Shown here in pieces: positions 1 to 7,588 of a DNA stretch of 64,000 nucleotides. The position numbers were made by a program, and so were the translations under genes. Within the stretch, counting starts at the first letter, position 1, and each line of letters opens with the position of its first letter. Below the pieces are notes generated by a model that made no database searches, was not told the DNA's origin, and saw only the letters and a list, made by a program, of their open reading frames with translations. Source of the DNA: Fontivivens sp964399735 (GTDB lineage Bacteria; Zhuqueibacterota; Zhuqueibacteria; Residuimicrobiales; Krinioviventaceae); the NCBI GenBank assembly GCA_964399735.1, contig CAYNSO010000008.1:1-64000 (forward strand), in the 5' to 3' direction.

Positions 1-9
1 GAACAAGAT

Positions 10-87
10 GCCCTGCGCCAACATAAAGCCTGGAACAAGGGGCTTTTGCCCCTTGCATTACAGCCCAAAGGTGGACAATCTGGACAA
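10..87 (+). repeat. 78-bp intergenic repeat, copy 1
   Basis: This stretch matches 5802-5879 at 75 of 78 positions by direct reading; the three differences cluster at 23-26. It includes a short inverted repeat (AAGGGGC/GCCCCTT). It lies outside any credible gene in both places, so it is a dispersed non-coding repeat and not a gene fragment. Short chance frames run across it but have no ribosome binding site. Confidence 0.85.
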
Positions 88-154
88 GATTGACAGGAAT
101 ATGCAGTTTGGCCCTGCGGCCCGGCAAGCTGAATGGTAACGAGGAACCCCTGCT

Positions 155-235
155 TGTCATTCCGAGGAGCGAAGCGACGAGGAATCTTTATCAAAACTGT
201 GAAAGACATGATTTCTCGCTTCGCTCGAAATGACA
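155..235. repeat. Hairpin repeat of the TGTCATTCCGAG...CGAAATGACA type
   Basis: The element begins TGTCATTCCGAGGAGCGAAG and ends CTTCGCTCGAAATGACA, so its ends form an imperfect inverted repeat. From memory, sequences of this type are common intergenic repeats in Bacteroidetes and related phyla; I cannot confirm that here. Only one copy is seen in the window. Confidence 0.7.
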
Positions 236-251
236 AAAGATGTGTTAAGCT

Positions 252-277
252 CGCCCTGGGATTCCTTTCCCAGGGCG
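252..277. repeat. Stem-loop of the CCTGGGA repeat family
   Basis: Arms GCCCTGGGA (253-261) and TCCCAGGGC (268-276) form a perfect 9-bp stem. The flank GTTAAGCTC just before it is the reverse complement of the GAGCNNAGNTTA tail that follows other copies, so this copy is inverted. Confidence 0.7.
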
Positions 278-403
278 CAAAATAAGCGGGGTATCTACCC
301 CGGAAATTATGGAAAAGATATGCAACATTAATATATTGGAAAAAATACTTTTATTTGTTTTTAACCTGTACAATTGTGTTCAGAAAGTCACGTCTTGATT
401 TAT

Positions 404-469
404 TGCCGGACAACATGTCCAGCTTTAATATCCGGCCTGGGACTGATTCCCAGGCCGAGCAGAGCTTAC
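404..469. repeat. Two-part stem-loop repeat (GGACA-N3-TGTCC plus CCTGGGA stem)
   Basis: The first part is GGACAACATGTCC, a small palindrome. It is followed by arms GGCCTGGGA (434-442) and TCCCAGGCC (448-456), then GAGCAGAGCTTA. The same order of parts recurs at 3841-3940 and 7733-7790, which defines a roughly 60-100 bp repeat family. Confidence 0.75.
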
Positions 470-518
470 AGCCCGGCAGGTCTACTCATTCCTTCTTTCA
501 CGCGTCTCACATTTGAAC

Positions 519-568
519 GCTGATAGCTGACTGCTGAAAACTGATAGCTAACCACTGATAGCTAACCA
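519..568. repeat. Degenerate short repeats (CTGATAGCT)
   Basis: CTGATAGCT or a close variant occurs three times in 50 bases, linked by GACTGCTGAAAA and AACCA. A related run is found at 6056-6104. No gene is involved. Confidence 0.6.
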
Positions 569-577
569 CGCAGATGG

Positions 578-1456
578 TTATGTGTTTATTGCTATTCCGG
601 TAAAGTCCAACGATTTGACAAAAAAATCGGTACGCCTGATTTTCAATTCTCTTTGAAAATATGGATTCTCTTTGTCTTGGCCAATTTCGACAAGACCGAA
701 ACGTTCCGCAAATCTTTCAAAGAATCGGGTGGTTACCACACTCTCTGCATAATTATATCTTTTGTTCCCATAAATAGAATTATCCTCTATAAACAGCATG
801 GGAAAGGCGCGAAAGTATTTTTCCGTATAGAATTTTACATCGCGAAAATCCCGGCCATATTTGTTCAAGAGGTAGTGTAGAAAGAGAAATCCATGTTGCC
901 CGGTATGTTCATTCTCATAACCATCATTGTAAGCCCAGTTAAACTCGGTTGTATAGCATTTATAAAAATGAGTATAAATTGAGTAAAGATCATTGGCTTC
1001 GAGGAGCTTTTTCCACTTGTTGACCAACAACAGCCGGCCTTTTGCTTGCCTTATAATCCCCGCCAGCTTTAAGACAATTTTTACATTATGCAAAACCACC
1101 CAATCCAGTTCCGTCCTGATGGTTGCAATTCCCGATTCAATGATTTCTTCGGGCAAATATTTCTTATCATACAAGTCTTGCATTACCTGCCTTTGCAAAT
1201 TCCCTTTTGGAGTCAATTTGAGACCGTCTTGTTGATTCATGCAAACAAGCAAATCCAGGGCTATATTGAAAATCGGACTCGACTTTAAATCCTTAATATC
1301 AATATTCTCTTTGAGTTTTACCGGACATTGCTCTGAAAATGGAAAGTTTAGCATATTATACATTTCTTCCGGGTTCAAGCCATCAAAATCATCCACCGGC
1401 GCGCGATTCCGGGCCGAGATAATATTAGCTGCAATTTTTTTTAGTTCTTCATCCAT
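578..1456 (-). CDS. Conserved hypothetical protein, about 290 aa
   Basis: This is a 292-residue soluble protein with no signal peptide or membrane segment. Visible blocks are an N-terminal DGLNPEEMYNML segment, a LTPKGNLQRQVM segment near residue 80 and an aromatic-rich middle (FNWAYNDGY, about residues 172-180). I recall similar unnamed proteins of about 300 residues from Bacteroidetes genomes, but I know no function for them. The start ATG is preceded by GGAATAAACT, a weak ribosome binding site. It stands alone among repeats in the accessory left end. The reading frame is long and has normal composition, so I believe it is a real gene; its role is open. Confidence 0.75.
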   Translation of the reverse strand: MDEELKKIAANIISARNRAPVDDFDGLNPEEMYNMLNFPFSEQCPVKLKENIDIKDLKSSPIFNIALDLLVCMNQQDGLKLTPKGNLQRQVMQDLYDKKYLPEEIIESGIATIRTELDWVVLHNVKIVLKLAGIIRQAKGRLLLVNKWKKLLEANDLYSIYTHFYKCYTTEFNWAYNDGYENEHTGQHGFLFLHYLLNKYGRDFRDVKFYTEKYFRAFPMLFIEDNSIYGNKRYNYAESVVTTRFFERFAERFGLVEIGQDKENPYFQRELKIRRTDFFVKSLDFTGIAINT

Positions 1457-1530
1457 AGTTTATTCCGTTTTTATATATAACTGCTTGGCTCACTTGCAGG
1501 AAATATTGAATACACCGTTAGTGTGTAGAC

Positions 1531-1553
1531 GGGCCTCGGCCCGGCAGGACAAC
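1531..1553. repeat. Fragment of the CCGGCAGG repeat family
   Basis: GGGCCTCGGCCCGGCAGGAC matches the 5' part of the repeats at 3841 and 5707 but lacks the following stem-loop. It lies between the hypothetical gene and the antitoxin gene. Confidence 0.6.
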
Positions 1554-1597
1554 TAGCAATATTAAAGAGAGTAGATTGGAGTTGTGAAAAAGTTCAT

Positions 1598-1864
1598 TTA
1601 ATTGCTATCAATTTTATCCCAATCCGGGACGGGTCTGTCTTTTACTTTTTCCATAACTTCATCAAAGCCGGCCAATATTTTTTCTTTGGAATAATCCTTA
1701 AAATATTTCAACATAGTTTGACCGGCTTCCAAATTGCCAATTTCTTTAGTAAATATGTACATTGCAAGCTGGTTTATTGATACGCCTTGTTCATTAGCTA
1801 CCAATTCGATTCTATGTTTTAAATCCGACGGTACCCGGATAGTTAATACACTTGCTTTAGGCAT
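1598..1864 (-). CDS. Ribbon-helix-helix (CopG/HicB-type) antitoxin-like protein
   Basis: The product is a small DNA-binding protein, expected to repress its own promoter and, if a toxin existed, to neutralise it. Residues 1-45 carry the pattern VLTIRVPSDLKHRIE...GVSINQLAMYIF, typical of the ribbon-helix-helix fold (beta strand TIRV, then two helices). The C-terminal half is charged and ends VPDWDKID. I place the start at the ATG at 1864 because AAAGGG lies just upstream; an in-frame ATG at 1885 lacks such a site. No toxin-like reading frame lies next to it: the 140 bp downstream and 220 bp upstream hold only repeats. It is therefore an orphan antitoxin or a free-standing regulator. Confidence 0.75.
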   Translation of the reverse strand: MPKASVLTIRVPSDLKHRIELVANEQGVSINQLAMYIFTKEIGNLEAGQTMLKYFKDYSKEKILAGFDEVMEKVKDRPVPDWDKIDSN

Positions 1865-2002
1865 TTTTTCCCTTTTTTGTTTCATTAAAGGAAATGAAAA
1901 TAAAGCAGTAATTCAAGAGAAATTTGTTGGAGCAGGCTATTTGGGGGGTGTTTTTTTGTGATTTTTGGGGGCTGCATCAGTTGTCAGTTGTCAAACATGA
2001 AA

Positions 2003-2032
2003 GGGATGCTTGCTGATCCGGGCAAGCATCCC
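2003..2032 (-). terminator. Strong hairpin downstream of the AIPR gene
   Basis: GGGATGCTTGC (2003-2013) and GCAAGCATCCC (2022-2032) form a perfect 11-bp stem with an 8-base loop. A second hairpin with TTCAATAA/TTATTGAA arms lies at 2037-2061. Both lie just beyond the stop of the minus-strand AIPR gene. There is no clear T-run, so this could be a terminator or a repeat-type hairpin. Confidence 0.5.
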
Positions 2033-2107
2033 AAAATTCAATAATCCTACGGGTTATTGAACCCCTGATATTGATTTACACAAAATTCTGGACACTTCCC
2101 AATATTT

Positions 2108-3787
2108 TTATTCTTCAGATTTATAAATCTTTTTGAACTCATTAGTTTCATCTTTATAGGTTGCTTTTGTGTAGTCTTTCTTAATTCTACCTGTCATTGA
2201 TTTCACAAATTGTGAATTTTTGAAAAGATTTTTATAATCGAAGAAGTTGTCATTTTCTTGGGTGAACTCGGTTATTTCCCAGTTTATATCTGGCGACATC
2301 AATTTCCATAAGTTTTGAAGTGCTTGTTCAAGTTTATCTTTGTTATTTGTTATATAAATTTTTGGATTGTCTATTATATCTTTCCCCAATTCATCTTCTC
2401 GTAAAATATCTGCTATTACATGAGAGAAGAAGAAAAGCGCTAATCCATATTTCCGGATTTTCACATTTTGAAGCAGGTCGGAATTACTATCTACAATATC
2501 GTATATTACTTTTGCAAGGTAAATTTTTTCAGCTGAAACCTTTCTTGAAAAAATTTTTGCATAATTAGACCCAAACAAATACTGTTTGAGATGAGTATTA
2601 TGTGGTTCCTGAAGATAAACCGATGAGATTAATTGTGCTGCAAAATCTTTTTCAATCACTTCAATGAAACCTTCTGCATCTTCTCCTCTTTTGGTCCTAT
2701 AGAAAATTGAATTACCGAATAGATTCTTGAATTCTCGTTGTAGTGATTTTTGAACAGAATCATTTGACCGCAAATCCCTGATGCTGATTGAATTTTGATT
2801 GTTGGCAAAGTAGGTAATATTTTTAACTAGTGGTGAAGTCATTTTTGTTTTTACTATTTTAACTAAGACAAATAAGTTGTTCGTTAATTTATCTTGGTTC
2901 TCAAAAAATGTTAGCATTGATTGACAACCATTTATTACTGCATAATTCGAAATTGTAATTTTGTTTTGATTTAAAAATTCATCCAGTTTCTCACAAATAA
3001 TTGTTATACCGTTGTGGTAAAGGAAGAAGTTTAGATGTTCTTCGTTATTTATAATATTGTCTTTGATTGATTTGTTAACACGGGAATTGCCTACACTATA
3101 GCGAACGTTTTTATAAAACAAAGTTCGATCTTGAATCCCTTCTAACTTTAATAACTGTTTTGCGCTGATTATATAAACTTTTGCTTGTGTTCCATCAGGT
3201 AATTGGTACACTATTCGGGAATTGTTTGACATATATAAATCCACTGGCGGGAAAGTATTCTCGTTATCGGCAAAATAAGTATATTTCTCAAATAGTAGAT
3301 TTATATCGTAGGATTCCAAATTTTCTGTAGTGGCAATATATTGTTCGGCATGCTGGTTAAATTTTTTGTTTGTTATAAAAACTGATACTGTTTTGTAGTG
3401 TGTTTTTTCAATTACCATAGATCTGTTGACTAAGGACTTTAATTCGTTACTTGCAGTACTATTCAGTAGGTTTTGAACGGATTGTTCATCTTTGACCCAT
3501 TGCCTTGCTCCGATAAAATTTCTGATATCATTGTCGCCTTGTCTTTGATGATCTTGTGGAGAATATTTTGATTGAAATAGAAAGATAATTTCTTCCTCAT
3601 CATCTACATAAATACCATCAATACCCTTATCATTGGTTTGATCGCAAATTGTGTCTTCGGCGTCTTGTTTTTCCAGCCTGAAAAAGTTTTCCAAAAACCA
3701 AAATAAAAATGCTGCAGATTCAGATCTTGTTTTAGCATATTCAGTAACTTCCTCTCGCATTCGGTTATAGAAATCATTTATTTCCAT
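2108..3787 (-). CDS. AIPR-family protein, putative abortive-infection phage defence
   Basis: This 559-residue protein resembles the AIPR (abortive infection phage resistance) family, known from lactococcal AbiR-type systems. The N-terminal region contains a nuclease-like acidic and hydrophobic stretch (ICDQTNDKGIDGIYVDDE, then IIFLFQSKYS, about residues 48-75) with the D-(E/Q)xK pattern of restriction-endonuclease-like folds; this reading is inference. The central region has FFLYHNGITIICEKL and YAVINGCQSMLTFF, which match the conserved AIPR blocks (NGITI and NGCQ). I place the start at 3787, where AAGGGA lies 8 bases upstream. A longer frame to 3862 would begin inside a repeat and has no ribosome binding site. 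It stands alone, flanked by repeats, consistent with a defence gene in a variable region. Confidence 0.8.
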   Translation of the reverse strand: MEINDFYNRMREEVTEYAKTRSESAAFLFWFLENFFRLEKQDAEDTICDQTNDKGIDGIYVDDEEEIIFLFQSKYSPQDHQRQGDNDIRNFIGARQWVKDEQSVQNLLNSTASNELKSLVNRSMVIEKTHYKTVSVFITNKKFNQHAEQYIATTENLESYDINLLFEKYTYFADNENTFPPVDLYMSNNSRIVYQLPDGTQAKVYIISAKQLLKLEGIQDRTLFYKNVRYSVGNSRVNKSIKDNIINNEEHLNFFLYHNGITIICEKLDEFLNQNKITISNYAVINGCQSMLTFFENQDKLTNNLFVLVKIVKTKMTSPLVKNITYFANNQNSISIRDLRSNDSVQKSLQREFKNLFGNSIFYRTKRGEDAEGFIEVIEKDFAAQLISSVYLQEPHNTHLKQYLFGSNYAKIFSRKVSAEKIYLAKVIYDIVDSNSDLLQNVKIRKYGLALFFFSHVIADILREDELGKDIIDNPKIYITNNKDKLEQALQNLWKLMSPDINWEITEFTQENDNFFDYKNLFKNSQFVKSMTGRIKKDYTKATYKDETNEFKKIYKSEE

Positions 3788-3840
3788 GTTAATATTCCCT
3801 TTTATTTTGCTAATTTTTTCTTCATATAATGTTTGGGCAG

Positions 3841-3940
3841 GGCCTGCGGCACGGCAGGACAACTTGTCCTGCTTTATTGTGTGGCCTGGGGAACATCCCC
3901 GCTTGTGGCGGTGCGTTGTCCCAGGGCGAGCTAGAGTTTA
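3841..3940. repeat. Full copy of the CCGGCAGG/CCTGGG two-stem repeat
   Basis: The order is GCCTGCGGCACGGCAGG, then the palindrome AGGACAACTTGTCCT, a CTTTATTG spacer, then a GGCCTGGGGAACATCCCC segment with an inserted GTGGCGG part, and a GCGAGCTAGAGTTTA tail. It fills the gap between the AIPR and ACT-domain genes and just overlaps the last codon of the latter (3938-3940). Confidence 0.75.
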
Positions 3941-4351
3941 CATTGTTAAAACAGTCAATGCTTTGTCGCAGTCTTTATGCTCAAGGTAGAGAATGACGCC
4001 ATAACCGGCATTTATATCGGCGATTCCACAGGCCTCGCCCACCTGAATCCCTGCCTGGGATAATTTTTTATAGATATCAGCGAGCGCCCCCGCTTTTTCA
4101 TCACCTTTGATAAATAATGCAGAGTAAGGGCCATCCAATTCCCAACCCGACTTTATAGCGCCATTGGTCAGTTTTGAGCTGTCTTTGGCAAAGAGAGTAA
4201 AGCGGGTTTTGTCAGGTTTCACAGGTATTGCTTTGAAAGCATGAAAATCAACGCCGGCAGCGGCTACTGCATTGAGCATTTTTGCGGCGTCGGTTATGTG
4301 ATTTTCGACTGTGATGTTATAGTATTCAATTTGTAAAACATCAAGAGCCAT
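3938..4351 (-). CDS. ACT-domain protein
   Basis: This 137-residue protein consists of two ACT-like units, about residues 5-70 and 72-135, with the beta-alpha-beta pattern of small regulatory domains that bind amino acids. The segment ALADIYKKLSQAGIQVGEACGI is a typical ACT helix and strand. There is no catalytic domain. Stand-alone ACT proteins are thought to sense small ligands, and the target here is unknown. The start ATG has a strong AAGGAG site 5 bases upstream. The stop codon lies in the edge of a repeat element, so the last residues may have been altered by its insertion. Confidence 0.8.
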   Translation of the reverse strand: MALDVLQIEYYNITVENHITDAAKMLNAVAAAGVDFHAFKAIPVKPDKTRFTLFAKDSSKLTNGAIKSGWELDGPYSALFIKGDEKAGALADIYKKLSQAGIQVGEACGIADINAGYGVILYLEHKDCDKALTVLTM

Positions 4352-4410
4352 ACATTCTCCTTGCGAGGTTAAAATATCTTTTTCTTTTTAAAAACTTGCA
4401 GATCAGACCA

Positions 4411-4529
4411 GCGGACCGGGGAACATCTCCGCCTGTGGCGGATCTTTTACCCGGTCCGGGCAGTAGATTTTTCGTTGCGCATGAAATGACAAGAGTTTGT
4501 AGAGCTGGCCTGCAAACCGGCAGGTCAAC
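4411..4529. repeat. Repeat pair of the CCGGCAGG family
   Basis: 4411-4472 has GACCGGGGAACATCTCCGCC...ACCCGGTCCGGGCAG, the second part of the family. 4507-4529 has GGCCTGCAAACCGGCAGGTC, the first part. They fill the gap between the ACT-domain gene and the barrel gene. Confidence 0.6.
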
Positions 4530-4602
4530 TAACATGAAAACCAATACGGTTTTACCATCCTCGGTTGAAACTTTCAGTTCATGTTGCCGGTTAGCCGGCG
4601 CC

Positions 4603-5328
4603 TTAAAAGTGTACTGCGACTCCCAATCGAATTGAATGAAGCGTAATTTGCCATCCGTCTGAACTAGACGTTGAGGTGTTCTTATCAAAAGAAGACGTAT
4701 CTGTTGTCTTGTTCAAATAATTACTATCATTCCAATTGTGTAGTGCTGATATTTGATATTCTGCCAGTATGCTAAAACTTGAAGTAATAAAAGCTTCACA
4801 TCCCAAAGTTCCCCTTAATCCCATTCCCAGGGTTGAAGAATTATTTTCATATTCTTCATAGCTAATTGGTGAGTTCGTTCCGCTCCTGTTTGTGTTTTGG
4901 CTAGATGTCGATTTACTATAAGCGGTTACGATACCCAAGCCAAGAAACGGGTGAACATCTTTTTTTAAAGTTAACAGATAAATATAAGATGCAACAAAAT
5001 CAACTGAATATTCTTTTCCGGATACTGAGCTATTTGTGTCAATATAATACGATGAATTTGTGTCTGAATTTGTATGCTTGGAGTCTTTGTCGGACGTATT
5101 CGAGTTAAGCGCCAAGTCGAGTGTAAAACGCAACTGAGACTGTTGAAAAAGCGGCTTACAATAAGATGCCGCAAGACCACCAATAATGTGAAATTGTACT
5201 GCTTGATTGTTTTCCGATTGGTCATTAATAACTGCGGATTGCATTTCCTGGGCATTGACTATAACAGGAATAAACAGGAAAGTGATAAATAAAGCAATAC
5301 CGGTAGAAAGAGTGAAAAGTTTATTCAT
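4603..5328 (-). CDS. Outer-membrane beta-barrel protein
   Basis: The 241-residue product starts with a signal peptide (MNKLFTLSTGIALFITFLFI..., cleavage likely after VNA at about residue 26). It then has alternating hydrophobic strands separated by Asn/Ser/Thr-rich loops and ends in the terminal phenylalanine typical of barrels (GVAVHF). This suggests a small barrel of eight strands or so, like OmpA- or OmpW-type proteins; no ligand can be named. The ribosome binding site AAAGGAGG lies 6 bases before the start. The loops (about residues 75-100, 150-170 and 205-225) are low in complexity, consistent with exposed, fast-changing loops. Confidence 0.8.
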   Translation of the reverse strand: MNKLFTLSTGIALFITFLFIPVIVNAQEMQSAVINDQSENNQAVQFHIIGGLAASYCKPLFQQSQLRFTLDLALNSNTSDKDSKHTNSDTNSSYYIDTNSSVSGKEYSVDFVASYIYLLTLKKDVHPFLGLGIVTAYSKSTSSQNTNRSGTNSPISYEEYENNSSTLGMGLRGTLGCEAFITSSFSILAEYQISALHNWNDSNYLNKTTDTSSFDKNTSTSSSDGWQITLHSIRLGVAVHF

Positions 5329-5620
5329 TGGATCCTCCTTTTAAGATGTTTAAACGCTGACTAGCATATTATTTTTTTAACTGCAAATAATCTTTTTCTT
5401 CATGGAAAAAAATTATGATTAAAAGATTGTTTGTTCCATTTATGCAGGTGTGTATACCGTAATACTTGACTATTACCAAAACTTGTCAATCCTGCCCAAC
5501 TATCTTTCAGTAAATAATATAATATACAAGTAAATCCCGCCGCACCCATGACATATCATCCATATCGAATATGGTTAATTAAGTAAATTTTGCGGATATA
5601 TGCAAGAAATATTTTTAAAT

Positions 5621-5695
5621 GTCAAACGTGAGACGTGAGACGTGAAACGTGAAACGAAAGACAATTACGAATGTCGAATTACGAATTACAAATTG
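5621..5695. repeat. ACGTGA runs and AATTACGAA block
   Basis: AACGTGAGACGTGAGACGTG followed by AAACGTGAAACG forms a degenerate 7-base repeat. It runs into the AATTACGAATGTCGAATTA block at 5661-5695, which recurs almost unchanged at 5952-5987. Confidence 0.65.
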
Positions 5696-5706
5696 CTTGA
5701 GATCAA

Positions 5707-5799
5707 GCCTGCGGCCCGGCAGGGCACAATGCTCTGTATTGTTGTGCGGACTGGGGAACATCTCCGCCTGCGGCGGATCTCCGACCCAGTCCGAGCAGG
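5707..5799. repeat. Full copy of the CCGGCAGG two-stem repeat
   Basis: GCCTGCGGCCCGGCAGG is followed by GCACAATGCTCTGTATTGTTG, then GACTGGGGAACATCTCCGCC...GACCCAGTC and GAGCAGG. It has the same layout as 3841-3940. Confidence 0.75.
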
Positions 5800-5801
5800 A
5801 A

Positions 5802-5879
5802 GCCCTGCGCCAACGTGCAGCCTGGAACAAGGGGCTTTTGCCCCTTGCATTACAGCCCAAAGGTGGACAATCTGGACAA
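5802..5879 (+). repeat. 78-bp intergenic repeat, copy 2
   Basis: It matches 10-87 at 75 of 78 positions. Here it lies directly between a two-stem repeat and a CCGGCAGG fragment, which suggests the repeats are nested or inserted into each other. Confidence 0.85.
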
Positions 5880-5901
5880 TATGGATGGGAGCGCATACGA
5901 C

Positions 5902-5987
5902 GCGCCTGCGTCCCGGCAGGGCACAATGCCCTGCGTTATTGTACGGAGGAAGCAATTACGAATGTCGAATTATGAATTACAAATTGT
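5902..5987. repeat. CCGGCAGG fragment and second AATTACGAA block
   Basis: GCGCCTGCGTCCCGGCAGGG with the inverted pair GGGCACAATGCCC is followed at 5952-5987 by the second copy of the AATTACGAATGTCGAATTA block. Confidence 0.6.
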
Positions 5988-6055
5988 GAATAACGAACAG
6001 GTTGGTTTTGTGGTGGAGGAATGGAAATGCAATAATCTTTTTACTTTTCAGCATC

Positions 6056-6189
6056 TGTCGGCTAAAAGCTGTCGGCTGAAAACTGATAGCTGACCACTGA
6101 CAGCTTCCCCATCACGTTTCACATCTCACTTCTCACGTCTGCCGTTTCACGTCTCACATCTTTCGTCTCACGTCTGCCGTCTCACGTTT
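6056..6189. repeat. CTGATAGCT and TCTCACGTCT short-repeat runs
   Basis: The first half repeats GTCGGCT and CTGATAGCTGACCACTGA. The second half repeats TCTCACGTCTGCCGT and TTTCACGTCTCACATC, the reverse-complement sense of the ACGTGAGACGTGA runs at 5621. Confidence 0.6.
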
Positions 6190-6362
6190 GACCGTTTCCA
6201 AAACAGCGATCTATCTCTCCACACCACCGAAACATGAAAATTTGCATAATAATCCAACAGCCAACCACATTTCATCTTGATTCTTAACGCAGGAATTTCT
6301 ATGTTTGTCCGGCGAGTATAGACTCTAAAATCGGTTTGCTGTAGAAAGTATGAAACGCTACT

Positions 6363-6944
6363 ATGGATCCAGTGAATAAAGCCATCCGTTTTGCGGCGCA
6401 GGCGCATGACGGCCAGAAACGTAAAGGCACGGATATTCCCTATCTTACCCATCCCTTTGCGGTGGCCATGCTGTTGCAGCAGGAAGGCTGCGCCGAAGAT
6501 GTGGTCATCGCCGGGCTGCTGCACGATGTGGTGGAGGATACGCCGGTGACGATTGAGCAGGTAGAGGCGGAGTTCGGCAGCCGGGTCGCGGCCATTGTGC
6601 TGCAATGTACCGATGATGCAACGATTGCCTCCTGGCAAGCGCGCAAACAGGCGCTGCTCGCAAAGTTGAAAACCGCGCCCCTGCCGGTCAAGTACGTGGC
6701 CTGTGCGGACAAATTGCATAATATCAGCGCCATAGTTACGGATTACGCCGAACAGGGCGAGTCCTTATGGGTGCGGCTGGGCCGGGGATACGCGGAACAT
6801 AAATGGTATTACCGGGCGCTGGTTGAAAGTATATTGTTTGGCGTTGAACCGGCAGCGGCCAATTCCATATTTGTCCGGTTCCGGGATAAAGTAGCCGAGT
6901 TTATTACCCTTGTTGAACAAGAGAATGGAAATTTGCATGTATGA
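6363..6944 (+). CDS. HD-domain phosphohydrolase, (p)ppGpp-hydrolase-like
   Basis: This 193-residue protein has the HD fold of the RelA/SpoT hydrolase half. AHDGQKRKGTDIPYLTHP (about residues 14-31) supplies the first metal-binding histidine, LLHDVVED (about 53-60) the HD pair and ACADKLHN (about 118-125) the last aspartate. No synthetase or TGS domain follows, so it resembles stand-alone small alarmone hydrolases (MESH1 type). The substrate is inferred and could be another nucleotide. The start ATG has no clear ribosome binding site. The last codons overlap the Yip1-like gene by 8 bases, so the two are probably translated together. Confidence 0.8.
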   Translation: MDPVNKAIRFAAQAHDGQKRKGTDIPYLTHPFAVAMLLQQEGCAEDVVIAGLLHDVVEDTPVTIEQVEAEFGSRVAAIVLQCTDDATIASWQARKQALLAKLKTAPLPVKYVACADKLHNISAIVTDYAEQGESLWVRLGRGYAEHKWYYRALVESILFGVEPAAANSIFVRFRDKVAEFITLVEQENGNLHV

Positions 6945-7569
6945 AAAGATAGAACCGAGTCCCTGGAACACGATCTGGCTCAAGCCCAAAGAAACCATCC
7001 GCCGGATAGTGGATAGCAACCCGCGCTACCAGGTGTTGTTTTTAGCTGTTTTGGGCGGCATCGGGCAGACCCTGGCCAATGCACGCGGTATGGGCGATAT
7101 GTTACCTTTTGGCGCTTTATTACTATTGTGCATTTTGGCCGGGCCAATGGGTGGACTGCTGTCTCTTTACCTCACCGGGTTTGTAATGCACTGGACGGGC
7201 AAAAGACTGGGCGGTGTAGCCACACGGGAGCAGGTGCGGGCGGTGATTGCCTGGTCCTGGGCGCCGATTGTGTATACTTTGCCGTTGTGGGGCGTGAAAT
7301 ATATATTATTTCGGGAAGAGTTGTTCACCACCGGCAAGGCGTTTATTGAATCCCAGTCGGTGTTGTCGTTTTTGTTTGAATTATTTGCCGTAGTGGATTT
7401 TGTTATAGTGATATGGTATTTGCTGATCCTGTTCACCGGGTTGGCGGAAGTAAACCGGATGTCGGTGATGCGCAGCATTGGCGCAGCGATACTGGCGTTT
7501 GTGCTGGTGGGTATTCCGGCGATGCTGCTGGTATATTTTATGGCGCCGCAGGGTATGCTGGGACAATAG
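6937..7569 (+). CDS. Yip1-domain membrane protein
   Basis: The 210-residue product begins MYEKIEPSPWNTIWLKPKET, the typical lead-in of bacterial Yip1-family proteins, followed by five hydrophobic segments (about residues 35-52, 58-83, 105-122, 140-165 and 180-203). The family is found in inner membranes and its biochemical role in bacteria is not established. I chose ATG 6937, which overlaps the end of the HD gene; a TTG at 6910 and an ATG at 6925 are less likely. The pairing with an HD hydrolase gives no clear functional hint. Confidence 0.75.
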   Translation: MYEKIEPSPWNTIWLKPKETIRRIVDSNPRYQVLFLAVLGGIGQTLANARGMGDMLPFGALLLLCILAGPMGGLLSLYLTGFVMHWTGKRLGGVATREQVRAVIAWSWAPIVYTLPLWGVKYILFREELFTTGKAFIESQSVLSFLFELFAVVDFVIVIWYLLILFTGLAEVNRMSVMRSIGAAILAFVLVGIPAMLLVYFMAPQGMLGQ

Positions 7570-7588
7570 CGGGTTGCAGATGGCGCGC

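Larger units (their letters stand above)
1..577. other. Gene-free stretch rich in dispersed repeats
   Basis: No credible gene is seen here. The stretch contains the first copy of a 78-bp repeat (10-87), a hairpin-forming repeat (155-235), two copies of a stem-loop with a CCTGGGA arm (252-277 and 404-469) and degenerate short repeats built on CTGATAGCT (519-568). The related sequences recur up to about 8.1 kb. Confidence 0.7.
5329..6362. other. 1-kb gene-free stretch with many repeats
   Basis: 5340-5610 is AT-rich with no recognised element. 5621-6190 is a mosaic of repeats: ACGTGA-type runs (5621-5657), an AATTACGAATGTCGAATTA block present twice (5661-5695 and 5952-5987), a two-stem repeat (5707-5799), the second 78-bp copy (5802-5879), a CCGGCAGG fragment (5902-5942), CTGATAGCT runs (6056-6104) and TCTCACGTCT runs (6113-6189). 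Open frames of about 90-115 codons run through the mosaic but only reflect its GC-rich repeats. Confidence 0.7.

Noticed and set aside
4341..4688. 115-codon minus-strand frame between the ACT-domain and barrel genes
   Set aside because: It overlaps the end of the barrel gene in another frame, runs through repeat DNA and has no ribosome binding site.
5615..5989. Several frames of 89-115 codons on both strands
   Set aside because: They run through the repeat mosaic, overlap each other and have repeat-derived composition rich in Pro, Arg and Cys.
5621..6189. CRISPR array
   Set aside because: Repeat units are short, degenerate and of several kinds, without equal spacers; no cas genes are present.
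6168..6733. Long minus-strand frames opposite the HD gene
   Set aside because: They are antisense shadows of a gene with clear HD motifs.
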